Positions 24,253 through 34,357 of a stretch of DNA of 36,798 nt are shown in pieces. How positions within the stretch are numbered: position 1 is the first letter of the stretch; each line of letters starts with the position of its first letter. The stretch is from contig JAPLOI010000079.1 of the NCBI GenBank assembly GCA_026400815.1, positions 1 to 36,798 on the forward strand, given 5' to 3'. The notes below the pieces were generated by a model that saw nothing but the letters and a program-made list of their open reading frames with translations, was not told the DNA's origin and did no database searches. The position numbers and the translations under genes are program-made. The DNA is from Alphaproteobacteria bacterium. GTDB taxonomy: Bacteria > Pseudomonadota > Alphaproteobacteria > Acetobacterales > Acetobacteraceae.

Positions 24253-24375
24253 GCTGCGGCTCCACTCGGGACAGGGCACGGGGAACGGGCTTCGCCAGCA
24301 ACGGCGTTCGTTTCCCGGCACGCTATATGCCGCAACATCGGCCCGTTAAGCATGCAATGGCAGTCGGGGAAATTA

Positions 24376-24395
24376 CCTATCGATTCACACGTAGG
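24376..24395. promoter_or_regulatory. Inverted repeat with ATCGAT core, possible regulator site
   Basis: CCTATCGATTCACACGTAGG is bounded by CCTA and TAGG in inverted orientation and contains ATCGAT. It lies in a locally AT-rich spot of the 155-base gap upstream of the small unknown gene, just after the FixJ-like gene. The nearby TACGTG and TAGGTA on the minus strand vaguely resemble FixJ-type half sites; this is suggestive only. Confidence 0.3.
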
Positions 24396-24407
24396 GGGCG
24401 CGCCGAA

Positions 24408-25037
24408 TCACGCCCGCAACACCCCCGGCTGCATCGCCAACTGGATCACATCCGACAGGCTGCGGCAGGAGAGCTTCTCCATCACCTTGGCCCGGTGCAC
24501 CTCCACCGTGCGCGCCGAGATGCCCAGCTCATGCGCGATCGCCTTGTTGCCGTCGCCCCGCACGATCGATTCCAGCACCTGCCGCTCACGCCGGGTCAGC
24601 CGCGCCAGGCGCAACCGAACCGCCTCCGGCACCGCCGCGCCCCGCATGGACATCGACCACGACGACATCGCCGTGCGCGCCGCCTCGGCCAGCGCCACCG
24701 GCTGCAGCGGCAATGCCACCACATCGGCCGCTCCGGCCTTCATGGCCTTCACCGCAACAGCAACATCCCCCTCCGGCGCCAGCGCCACCACGGGAAACGG
24801 GCAGGCCCGCGCTGCAAGCTCGCCCAGCAGCAGCGCCCCATCCGCCGAATTCACACACAGGCCAGACACGATGCAGCCCGGCGCCAGCCCATCCAATCGC
24901 GCGGTCAGGTGCGTCACCGTCGGGAACGCGATCGCCTCCCACCCCGCCGCGCGCATTGCCCCCACCAGGGCCTCGCGCAACTCGGTATCACTCGCAACCA
25001 CATAGGCGCTGCCCCGGGTCAATAGCGCGGCGGCCAT
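24408..25037 (-). CDS. FixJ/NarL-type regulator with degenerate receiver and LuxR helix-turn-helix
   Basis: With the ATG at 25037 the product has 209 residues. This start has AAGGAGG eight bases ahead; the in-frame ATG at 25064 has a weaker site. The receiver half aligns by eye with FixJ (VAVAVKAMKAGAADVV is very FixJ-like) but lacks its chemistry. The acidic pocket reads VVASD, the phospho-acceptor position in GCIVSGL is Gly59, the switch threonine position is Ala87 and the lysine position is Leu109. The LuxR helix-turn-helix (about residues 145-205, LTRRERQVLESIVRG and ISARTVEVHRAKVMEKL) is intact. It should therefore bind DNA without classical phosphorylation. Confidence 0.85.
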   Translation of the reverse strand: MAAALLTRGSAYVVASDTELREALVGAMRAAGWEAIAFPTVTHLTARLDGLAPGCIVSGLCVNSADGALLLGELAARACPFPVVALAPEGDVAVAVKAMKAGAADVVALPLQPVALAEAARTAMSSWSMSMRGAAVPEAVRLRLARLTRRERQVLESIVRGDGNKAIAHELGISARTVEVHRAKVMEKLSCRSLSDVIQLAMQPGVLRA

Positions 25038-25381
25038 GCCAACCGCCTCCTTCGCGCCGATCATCGCACCGCCTGCCCCAACGCAGCGCCGGCGCCGCAT
25101 CCCTTCCGAACCCGGAGATGTCGACCCGCAGCGCGCTGCGCCCGTCGTGCCTGCCCCATCGTTCCTGTCCTGCACGGGCGCGGGGTGTGTCCCCACGCGT
25201 CATAACGCATGCTCAACGTCAAAATTGCATGACGCAAGCGCTGACTTCAATGCAAAATCGCAACTGGAAATGTTACCGACTGTAATTTCAACTCACGGCG
25301 CGTCACACCAGCCATCTGGCGCCCATCCGGCTTCTGGCCGAGAATGCTCCGCAAATGCGGCCACGCACGGAGAATTGACTG
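25038..25381. promoter_or_regulatory. Divergent intergenic region, AT-richer, probable promoters
   Basis: This 344-base gap separates the minus-strand FixJ-like gene from the plus-strand MBL gene. About 25200-25300 is clearly lower in GC than its surroundings, as expected for promoters. It contains TTGCAT (25225-25230) and ATGCAA (25250-25255) as an inverted pair 19 bases apart. I could not fix -35 and -10 boxes. The part from 25065 to 25200 has no convincing coding sequence. Confidence 0.45.
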
Positions 25382-26257
25382 ATGTTCCTGTCCTTTACCG
25401 TCGGCGACGTCACCGTGCATCGCATCGTTGAACAAGTCGTCCCGTTCAGCGCCCCGCGCGATTTCCTGCCAGACCTCACGGAAGATTTACTGGAAGCCAA
25501 CCGCGCCTGGATGGAACCCACCGACCTGGATCCCGTCACCGGCAAGCTGATCCTCTGCATCCAGTCCTACCTGCTGCGCACCCCGCACCATACCATCCTG
25601 ATCGATACCTGCGTCGGCAACGACAAGAACAACCCCCGATTCCCCGCCTGGAACCACCGGCAAGACGAAACCTGGCTCGCCAACCTCGCCGCCGCCGGCA
25701 CCCGCCCCGAAGACATCGACTACGTGATGTGCACCCACATGCATGTGGACCATGTCGGCTGGAACACCCGCCTGCAGAACGGCCACTGGGTCCCCACCTT
25801 TCCCAAGGCCCGCTACGTCTTCGCCGAGCGCGAATACGCCCACTGGAACGCCGCCCACGCCGCCCAGCCCATCCCGGTCTATGCCGAAAGCGTCCTGCCG
25901 GTGATCGAAGCCGGCCGGGCCGACATGGTCTCAGACACCCACGCCCTGGGCGACCATCTCCGCCTCACCCCCACCCCCGGCCACACGCCCGGCCACGTCG
26001 CCGTCGAACTCGGCCGCGGCCGCACCGAAGCCGTCTTTACCGGCGACCTCATCCACACCCGCCTCCAGGCGCGCTACCCCGAACTCAACATGCGCGCGGA
26101 TGCCAACCCCGCCCAGGCCGCCGCCACCCGCCGCGCATTCCTGGAACGGCACTGCGACACCGATACCCTGTGCTGCACGTCCCACTTCCCAACGCCCAGC
26201 ACCATGCGGGTGAAGCGTTGGGGCGAGGGGTTCAAGTGCGAGATGGTAGAGAAGTAA
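25382..26257 (+). CDS. Cytoplasmic MBL-fold metallo-hydrolase
   Basis: The protein has 291 residues and no signal peptide. The metal site is complete: THMHVDHVGW gives His119, His121, Asp123 and His124, followed by PGHTPGH, an aspartate in FTGDLIH and a histidine in CTSHFP near the C terminus. IDTCVGNDKNNPRFPAW and RYVFAEREY are typical of a common proteobacterial subfamily listed simply as MBL-fold hydrolase; some relatives act on lactones or esters. It has its own upstream region, is divergent from the FixJ-like gene, and is followed immediately by an AT-rich palindromic element. Substrate is unknown. Confidence 0.88.
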   Translation: MFLSFTVGDVTVHRIVEQVVPFSAPRDFLPDLTEDLLEANRAWMEPTDLDPVTGKLILCIQSYLLRTPHHTILIDTCVGNDKNNPRFPAWNHRQDETWLANLAAAGTRPEDIDYVMCTHMHVDHVGWNTRLQNGHWVPTFPKARYVFAEREYAHWNAAHAAQPIPVYAESVLPVIEAGRADMVSDTHALGDHLRLTPTPGHTPGHVAVELGRGRTEAVFTGDLIHTRLQARYPELNMRADANPAQAAATRRAFLERHCDTDTLCCTSHFPTPSTMRVKRWGEGFKCEMVEK

Positions 26258-26261
26258 GACT

Positions 26262-26285
26262 CTTCTTTTTCTGAAGAAAAAGAAG
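26262..26285. repeat. AT-rich palindromic element, copy 1
   Basis: A perfect 10-bp stem CTTCTTTTTC/GAAAAAGAAG with loop TGAA begins four bases after the MBL stop codon. CAAAAAGACTT follows directly and is shared with the other copies (34227-34248, 34312-34335, 35548-35571). The base composition contrasts sharply with the GC-rich genome. It may act as a terminator, best for minus-strand transcripts, where the shared flank reads as a T-rich run. Confidence 0.75.
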
Positions 26286-26307
26286 CAAAAAGACTTCATA
26301 TATTGAT

Positions 26308-26330
26308 GCGGAGAGGCTGGGCCTCTCCGC
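26308..26330 (-). terminator. GC-rich hairpin at the convergent gene junction
   Basis: GCGGAGAGG and CCTCTCCGC form a perfect 9-bp stem with a 5-base loop, between the converging MBL and LLM genes. On the minus strand it is followed about 17 bases later by the T-rich flank of the palindromic element (AAGTCTTTTTGCTTC). It probably ends the rmd/LLM operon and could also stop plus-strand transcription. Confidence 0.6.
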
Positions 26331-26347
26331 GTCAAGCGATAGCGCCC

Positions 26348-27550
26348 TTACTTCTTGTCTGCATCCCGTGCGCCCAGGGCCCGCGCTGCGAACTCCTCCG
26401 GCGGCTTCACCCCGGCATCCGTATAGGCCTTGCGCAGCGCCTCCACGTTCGGGCTGAACACCGTCTTGCGGTTCGCCTTCGCCCACTCGTAGCTCGCCGC
26501 CTGCATGGAAACCTGGTTCTGGAACCGCGGCATCACATAGCGCGCGAACATCTCGTAGCTGCGCCAAGTATCCTCCCGGTTCGCCCAATCCGTCGCCCGG
26601 AACATCAGCCCGCCAAACCCGCCATCGGAAAGCTGGATCAGCCGCTCGATCCCGCGCGCGATCAGGTCCGGCGAGCCCACCAGCGTCGTCCCGGCCGCCA
26701 CGCCATCGCGCAGCGGATCCTCAGACCGGCCCGGCGGCCGCCCCAGCGCCTCGGTGAAGTAGTCCACCGTCTCCCGTCGCTCACCCGCGCGCACCTGCTG
26801 CAGCGCCAGCTCGTCGTCCTCGGCGCAATGCATGGTCACCACCAGGCGCCACTTCTTGCGGTCCATCGTCTTGCCGTGCTTGGCCGCGGCCTCCTCGGCA
26901 ATGCGCCACTGCCCCGCCACCGCCTCCGGCCCACCGGGCAGGCCAGCGCCCAGCGAGAGAATGCCGAGCCCATGCTTGCCCGCCGATTGCGGCGCCGCCG
27001 GCGTCATCGTGCTGGCCACCGCGATGTCGAAATGCGGCTCGCTCCACGGGCGCAGGTGCAACCGCGCCTCGCGCATCTCGAACCAGTCGGTCTTCATCGT
27101 CACCGGCTCCTCGCAGGCCAGCAGCGCCATGATCGCATCCAGCGCCTCGTCCATCCGCCGGCGCTGGGTCATGGGATCGATCCCCAGCATGTAGGCGTCA
27201 GACACCAGCGCGCCCGGCCCACACCCCAGCATCGCCCGCCCACGCGTCATGTGGTCCAGCTGCGCGAAGCGTTCGGCGACCATGTAGGGATGGTGATACG
27301 GCAGGGAGGTGACGCCCGAGCCCAGCTTGATGTTCTTGGTCCGCTCCGCCGCCGCGGCAATGATCAGCTCCGGAGAGGCAATGATCTCCCACCCCGCCGA
27401 ATGGTGCTCCCCGATCCAGGCCTCGTCGTAGCCGAGATAATCGAGCCACTCGATCATCTCGATGTCGCGGCGAATGGCCAGCGTCGGGTTGTCCCCCAGC
27501 CGGTGGAACGGTGCGAGAAAGATGCCGAACCGCAGCCCGTGATGCGCCAT
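26348..27550 (-). CDS. LLM-class flavin-dependent oxidoreductase (bacterial luciferase-like)
   Basis: The protein has 400 residues. It opens with FGIFLAPFHRLGDNPTLAI and contains YDEAWIGEHHSAGWEIIASP, then LGSGVTSLPYHHPYMVAERFAQLDHMTRGR, the flavin-site segments of the luciferase-like family, with FDIAVASTMTP further on. The subfamily resembles proteins annotated as limonene monooxygenase or alkanal monooxygenase-like; real substrates are mostly unknown. It lies 62 bases after rmd on the same strand and is the last gene of that run. A link to sugar metabolism is not evident, so it may only share the transcript. Confidence 0.88.
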   Translation of the reverse strand: MAHHGLRFGIFLAPFHRLGDNPTLAIRRDIEMIEWLDYLGYDEAWIGEHHSAGWEIIASPELIIAAAAERTKNIKLGSGVTSLPYHHPYMVAERFAQLDHMTRGRAMLGCGPGALVSDAYMLGIDPMTQRRRMDEALDAIMALLACEEPVTMKTDWFEMREARLHLRPWSEPHFDIAVASTMTPAAPQSAGKHGLGILSLGAGLPGGPEAVAGQWRIAEEAAAKHGKTMDRKKWRLVVTMHCAEDDELALQQVRAGERRETVDYFTEALGRPPGRSEDPLRDGVAAGTTLVGSPDLIARGIERLIQLSDGGFGGLMFRATDWANREDTWRSYEMFARYVMPRFQNQVSMQAASYEWAKANRKTVFSPNVEALRKAYTDAGVKPPEEFAARALGARDADKK

Positions 27551-27612
27551 GACGTTGCCCTCCGTATCGTGCCCGGAGGATGCCCGCCACGCGCCAGCCT
27601 GCCAAGGCGCGC

Positions 27613-28551
27613 TCAGCGCTCCTGCGCCACCCGCTCCCGCCAATCCGCCAGCACGTCGGCCAAGGTCTGCTCCCACGCGATCGCCGGTGCCCAGCCCAGC
27701 ACGTTCCGTGCCGCCGTTGCATCGCCGCTCGCCGTCGGAATCTCCGCCCGCCGCAATAGCCCTGCCCCGGTCGAGACCTCGGCCTTCACCCCCGCCATCG
27801 CCATCAGCGCAGCCAGGATATCCCCAATCCGCCGCGGCGTGCCGGAAGCGACATTGAACACCGCCCCCGGTGCCAGCCCGTCCGCCTTCTGCAACGCCGC
27901 CACATAGGCCGCGCACACGTCGCGCACATCGAGGAAGTCGCGATAGGGATCGAGCGCCCCCACCTGCAAAACCGGCGCCTGCACCCCGGCCGCGATCCGC
28001 GCCACCTGCCGCGCGAAGGCCGGCACCACGAAGGAGGGCGGCTGGCCGGGCCCGGTATGGTTGAACGGCCGCATCCGAATCACCCGCAACCCGGTCGCCG
28101 CCATCGCCCCCAGCGCGAGGTCGGCGGCCGCCTTGGTGGCGGCATAGGTGTTCATCGGCGCCGGCAGCCCGCCCTCGTCCAGCGCCACCCCGGCCGCGAA
28201 GGACCGCCCATAGATCTCGGCGCTGGAGGCGAACAGCAGCACCGAAGCGGGGTTCGCCGCCTGCAGCGCGCGGGCCAGCGACAGCGTGCCCATCAGGTTG
28301 ATCCGCCACGCCGTATCGGGGTCGGCATTGGCCGCCGGCACCGCCGTTACCGCCGCCAGGTGCACGCAGGCATCCGGCGCCGCCTCGGCCACGAACTGTG
28401 CCAGTGCCGGGCCATCGGCCAGGTCCACCTTGGCCCCCTGCCCGCCCATCTCGACAATCGCGGCAGCGGGAAACGCCGCACGCAGCAGCGGCCGCAAATG
28501 CCCGGCCACGAACCCGCCCGCGCCGGTCAGCAGGATCCGCCGCGGTGCCAT
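27613..28551 (-). CDS. rmd: GDP-6-deoxy-D-mannose reductase
   Basis: The protein has 312 residues, an extended SDR. The NAD(P) loop TGAGGFVAGH is at about residues 9-18, the catalytic serine lies in FASSAEIYG and tyrosine/lysine in NTYAATKAA. RMRPFNHTGPGQPPSFVVP is characteristic of GDP-4-keto-6-deoxymannose reductases such as Rmd. The family reduces the product of Gmd to GDP-D-rhamnose. The gene starts 16 bases after gmd, which strongly supports the assignment. A GDP-L-fucose outcome would need a Fcl-type epimerase-reductase, which this is not by its motifs. Confidence 0.85.
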   Translation of the reverse strand: MAPRRILLTGAGGFVAGHLRPLLRAAFPAAAIVEMGGQGAKVDLADGPALAQFVAEAAPDACVHLAAVTAVPAANADPDTAWRINLMGTLSLARALQAANPASVLLFASSAEIYGRSFAAGVALDEGGLPAPMNTYAATKAAADLALGAMAATGLRVIRMRPFNHTGPGQPPSFVVPAFARQVARIAAGVQAPVLQVGALDPYRDFLDVRDVCAAYVAALQKADGLAPGAVFNVASGTPRRIGDILAALMAMAGVKAEVSTGAGLLRRAEIPTASGDATAARNVLGWAPAIAWEQTLADVLADWRERVAQER

Positions 28552-28567
28552 TGCCGGCGGTCCCGGC

Positions 28568-31037
<2,470 letters not shown>

Positions 31038-31066
31038 CGGGCAACGAGTCCTTAGGGGTTGGCAGG

Positions 31067-33088
31067 ATGGCTCATAACATGGCAAATAAATTAACCTATA
31101 CACGCGCTTGCCGGGGCACCGGGAAGCGTCGGCGGCAGGAGCACCCGTTGATCTCGGTCATACTCTACGGTCGCAACGACAGCTACGGCTACAACCTGCA
31201 CAAGCGCGCCGCGCTGAGCCTCAACTGCATCGCCGAACTGCTCGACGCACCCGACGACGAGCTGATTTTCGTAGACTACAACACGCCCGACGACTTCCCC
31301 ACCTTCCCCGAGGCAATCCGCGATACCCTGACGGAGACCGCCCGCCGCCGCCTGCGCGTGATGCGTGTCCGCCCGGCGCAGCACCGCCGCTTCGCCACGC
31401 TCAGCCATCTGGTCGCCCTGGAGCCCGTCGCCCGCAACGTCGCCGTCCGCCGCAGCAATCCTGCGAATCGTTGGCTGCTCTCAACCAACACGGACATGAT
31501 CTTCGTGCCGCGCACCGGCCGCTCACTCTCCGCCATCGCCGCCCCGCTGGCCGACGGCTACTACCATCTCGCCCGCTGCGAACTGCCCGAATCGCTCTGG
31601 GAAACGCTGGACCGCAGCGATGCCAGGGACACCATCGAAACGGTCGGCCAATGGGGCTGGCAGTTCCACCTGAACGAACTCACCACCCACGAACTGCCCT
31701 ATCTGCGCTTCGACGCCCCCGGCGACTTCCAGCTGATGCTGCGAGAGGACGCACACCGCATCTGGAGTTTCGACGAGCGCATGCTGGTGGGCTACCACGT
31801 GGACTCGAACATCGCCGCCCGCCTCTACCTCCTGCACAAGTACTGCGGAGACGTGGAGCCAGACCTGTTCGGCTACCATTGCGACCACACCCGCCAGGTC
31901 ACCCCGGCCCACCGGCACGACGCGGTGCAGAACGACGTCACCCGCTTCGTCTTCGACATCGCCGACCCGTTCGATTGCCGCCACCAGGCGGAAACCTGGG
32001 GCCTCGCCGGCGAAGAGGTTGAGGAGATCCGCCTCGATGGCGGTCGCGTCACCTATTTCGATGCCCTGGAAGCCACCATCACCACGCCGATGCAGGTGCC
32101 CACCACCACCGAACTCGGCCACGCCAACATCGAGCGCACCGACTACGATCCGCGCCACGTGCTGCCCTTCGCGATCGACGCGCTGGTGGAATACCCGCGC
32201 GCTAGTGTGCTCGGCTGGTTCGGCACCCGCGCCGACACGCTGCACCTCTTCGCCGCCGCCTGGCGTGCCCTGGGCTTCACCGGGTCGATCCTGGTGCCCG
32301 CCGACGCACCCTGGCTCACCCACGCGCCGCCCGGAGGCGTGGCCATCAGCGACCGCCGCACGATCGTGGCACAGGCCCACCTGTTCGTTCTCGATGGCGG
32401 CCTCCCTGCCGGGCACGACCCGGCCATCCTGCCAACGGATACGCCGGAGCTGCGCCTCGTCATCGAAGCGCTGGCGCGCATCGTCTCCAACGAGCGTCGC
32501 TGGATGCCACACCGCGCCGATCCGGTGCGGCGCAGCACCCTGCCCCTCCATCTCCAGGCGCCGCGCCGGCTCATCGGCCTGAACGGCTTCCTCAACACCT
32601 GGGAGCTGGCGTTCGGCGCGGTGGTCGGCGCCGCCAAGTCGCCGGGCTCGACTCGCGTGCGCCAGGGCTTCGTGCTGCCCAATACCGTCACCGGGTTCGA
32701 GCTCGCCCCGCTTTATCCCGCCAACGCGAGCCGGAACACGGCTTCCGGCATAAGGATCCGGCCGCTTCGGCGCGGCATCGTCCTCGTCGCAGTACGGGAG
32801 AAAGTGCCGGTCGGCGATTGGCGCCTCGAACTGGACTACACGCCAAGCCTGTTCCCGATCCCGCGCCCGGGCCCGCTGAAGCTCGAGGTCCTGTCAAAAG
32901 ACCGTGTGCTTGCCTCCGGCTATCCCGTGGCCAATGGCCTGCAACGGCAAAGCCTCACGCTGGACTTCACCATCCCCGAAGACCCCGAAGACCCGGACGA
33001 ACTGCCAGACATCCTGGTCCGCGTGCACACCGTGGGTCTCCCCGCTGGCCATTTCACCGCCGCGCGCGTCGCCACGCGGGCTTCCTGA
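31067..33088 (+). CDS. Large GT2-like glycosyltransferase with C-terminal beta domain
   Basis: The product has 673 residues from the ATG at 31067. A TTG at 31148 with CAGGAG six bases ahead is a credible alternative and would start directly at the conserved ISVILYGRNDSYGYNLHKRA. The N-terminal part looks like a GT-A transferase: ELIFVDYNTPDDFPTFPEAI and WLLSTNTDMIFV, the latter a possible DxD equivalent. The central part (about 130-500) has no motif I recognise; PWLTHAPPG and IVAQAHLFVLDGG recall a nucleotide- or sugar-binding fold. The last 130 residues are beta-rich (GFELAPLYPANASR, GDWRLELDYTPS). It diverges from the gmd operon and precedes the epimerase gene by 125 bases. Substrate is unknown. 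Confidence 0.65.
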   Translation: MAHNMANKLTYTRACRGTGKRRRQEHPLISVILYGRNDSYGYNLHKRAALSLNCIAELLDAPDDELIFVDYNTPDDFPTFPEAIRDTLTETARRRLRVMRVRPAQHRRFATLSHLVALEPVARNVAVRRSNPANRWLLSTNTDMIFVPRTGRSLSAIAAPLADGYYHLARCELPESLWETLDRSDARDTIETVGQWGWQFHLNELTTHELPYLRFDAPGDFQLMLREDAHRIWSFDERMLVGYHVDSNIAARLYLLHKYCGDVEPDLFGYHCDHTRQVTPAHRHDAVQNDVTRFVFDIADPFDCRHQAETWGLAGEEVEEIRLDGGRVTYFDALEATITTPMQVPTTTELGHANIERTDYDPRHVLPFAIDALVEYPRASVLGWFGTRADTLHLFAAAWRALGFTGSILVPADAPWLTHAPPGGVAISDRRTIVAQAHLFVLDGGLPAGHDPAILPTDTPELRLVIEALARIVSNERRWMPHRADPVRRSTLPLHLQAPRRLIGLNGFLNTWELAFGAVVGAAKSPGSTRVRQGFVLPNTVTGFELAPLYPANASRNTASGIRIRPLRRGIVLVAVREKVPVGDWRLELDYTPSLFPIPRPGPLKLEVLSKDRVLASGYPVANGLQRQSLTLDFTIPEDPEDPDELPDILVRVHTVGLPAGHFTAARVATRAS

Positions 33089-33157
33089 TGCAGCCCGACG
33101 GCAGCCGCAAACACAGTGATCGAGCACACGGCCACGCCAGGATCCGCACTTCAATCG

Positions 33158-33189
33158 GAACGAATCATGGTTTACAGAAACATTCGTTC
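33158..33189. promoter_or_regulatory. Inverted repeat upstream of the epimerase gene
   Basis: GAACGAAT and ATTCGTTC are perfect inverted 8-bp arms with 16 bases between them, 24 bases before the ATG at 33214. The spot is AT-richer than its surroundings. It could be an operator or a leader hairpin near the ribosome site (GAAGGG). No matching regulator is identified. Confidence 0.35.
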
Positions 33190-33213
33190 GCATTTCCGAA
33201 GGGTTGAGTTTCC

Positions 33214-34218
33214 ATGAAAACTGCTCTCGTTTGCGGCGCCGGCGGCTTCATCGGTAGCCATCTCGTTCGCCGCCTCAAGGCCGAAGGCTTCTGGGTCCGC
33301 GGCGTAGACCTCAAGCTCCCCAGCTTCAGCCCCTCCGCCACCGATGATTTCGTCCAGGGCGACCTGCGCGACCCCATCCTCTGCCGCAGCATCGTCGAAA
33401 GCCCAGGCACGGGTCGCGTCTTCGATGAGGTCTACCAACTCGCCGCCGACATGGGCGGCGCCGGCTACATCTTCACCGGCGAGAACGACGCCGACATCAT
33501 GCACAACTCGGCCACCATCAACCTCAACATGCTCGACGCCCTGCAGCGTGCCGGAGCCAAGGGTGGGGGCGTCGGCCGGGTGTTCTACTCCTCCTCGGCC
33601 TGCATCTACCCCGAACACAACCAGCTGGACCCGGACAACCCCAACTGCGAGGAATCCAGCGCCTACCCCGCCGCGCCCGACAGCGAGTACGGCTGGGAAA
33701 AACTGTTCAGCGAGCGCCTGTTTCTCGCCTACTGCCGCAACCACGGCATGTCCGTCCACATCGCCCGCTACCACAACATCTTCGGCCCCGAAGGCACCTG
33801 GCGCGGCGGTAAGGAAAAGGCTCCCGCCGCCCTCTGCCGCAAGATCGCCGAAGCCGAAGACGGCGTCACGATCGAGATCTGGGGCGACGGCAAGCAGACC
33901 CGCTCCTTCCTCTTCATCGACGAATGCCTGGAAGGCACCACCCGCCTCCTGCGCAGCAACGCCACCGGCCCGGTCAATATCGGCTCCGATGAGATGATCT
34001 CCATCAACGACCTCGCCCGCATGGTCGCCGGCTTCTCCGGCAAGCAGATCGAAATCCGCAACATCCCCGGCCCCACCGGCGTCCGCGGCCGCAACTCCGA
34101 CAACAAGCTGATCCGCGAAACCCTGGGCTGGGCGCCCTCGCGGCCGCTCACCGAAGGCATGCGCAAGACCTATGACTGGATCTCCGCCCAGGTCCGCACG
34201 CTCGTTCCTGCGCAGTAA
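33214..34218 (+). CDS. GDP-mannose 3,5-epimerase-like NAD-dependent epimerase
   Basis: The protein has 334 residues. GAGGFIGSHLVRRLK binds NAD. YQLAADMGGAGYIF, SSSACIYPE with the acid/base Cys130, SEYGWEK with Tyr159 and Lys163, and the run RYHNIFGPEGTWRGGKEKAP match plant and bacterial GDP-mannose 3,5-epimerase very closely; the second general base is the lysine of GGKEKAP. SFLFIDECLEGT, NIGSDEMISINDLA and PTGVRGRNSDN complete the signature. The family turns GDP-D-mannose into GDP-L-galactose and GDP-L-gulose. With gmd and rmd close by, the same precursor would feed two donors. It is followed by palindromic element copy 2. Confidence 0.88.
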   Translation: MKTALVCGAGGFIGSHLVRRLKAEGFWVRGVDLKLPSFSPSATDDFVQGDLRDPILCRSIVESPGTGRVFDEVYQLAADMGGAGYIFTGENDADIMHNSATINLNMLDALQRAGAKGGGVGRVFYSSSACIYPEHNQLDPDNPNCEESSAYPAAPDSEYGWEKLFSERLFLAYCRNHGMSVHIARYHNIFGPEGTWRGGKEKAPAALCRKIAEAEDGVTIEIWGDGKQTRSFLFIDECLEGTTRLLRSNATGPVNIGSDEMISINDLARMVAGFSGKQIEIRNIPGPTGVRGRNSDNKLIRETLGWAPSRPLTEGMRKTYDWISAQVRTLVPAQ

Positions 34219-34226
34219 GCAAGCGC

Positions 34227-34248
34227 GTTCTTTTTTGAAAAAAAGAAC
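34227..34248. repeat. AT-rich palindromic element, copy 2
   Basis: GTTCTTTTT and AAAAAGAAC form a 9-bp stem with loop TGAA, starting eight bases after the epimerase stop. The flank CAAAAAACTTTTATTCG resembles that of copies 1 and 4. It is in the same orientation as copy 1 and faces copy 3, 63 bases away. It probably also limits read-through from the epimerase gene. Confidence 0.7.
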
Positions 34249-34311
34249 CAAAAAACTTTTATTCGTTCGCCCGGCATCAAGCCTCCGCGCAAATTAATAA
34301 AAGTCTTTTTG

Positions 34312-34335
34312 CTTCTTTTTCTTCAGAAAAAGAAG
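34312..34335. repeat. AT-rich palindromic element, copy 3 (inverted)
   Basis: CTTCTTTTTC and GAAAAAGAAG form a perfect 10-bp stem with loop TTCA. The shared flank AATAAAAGTCTTTTTG lies on its left side, so it is inverted relative to copies 1, 2 and 4. It ends 22 bases before the ATG of the broken dehydrogenase. On the plus strand its left flank is the T-rich one, so it is not placed as a terminator for an upstream gene. Confidence 0.75.
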
Positions 34336-34357
34336 ATTCTTTCTTGAGGTCACTCCC

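Noticed and set aside
25065-25196. Longer N terminus for the FixJ-like regulator
   Set aside because: The extension reads as non-coding (Arg/Gly-rich, no conservation pattern) and lacks a ribosome site; AAGGAGG supports the ATG at 25037.
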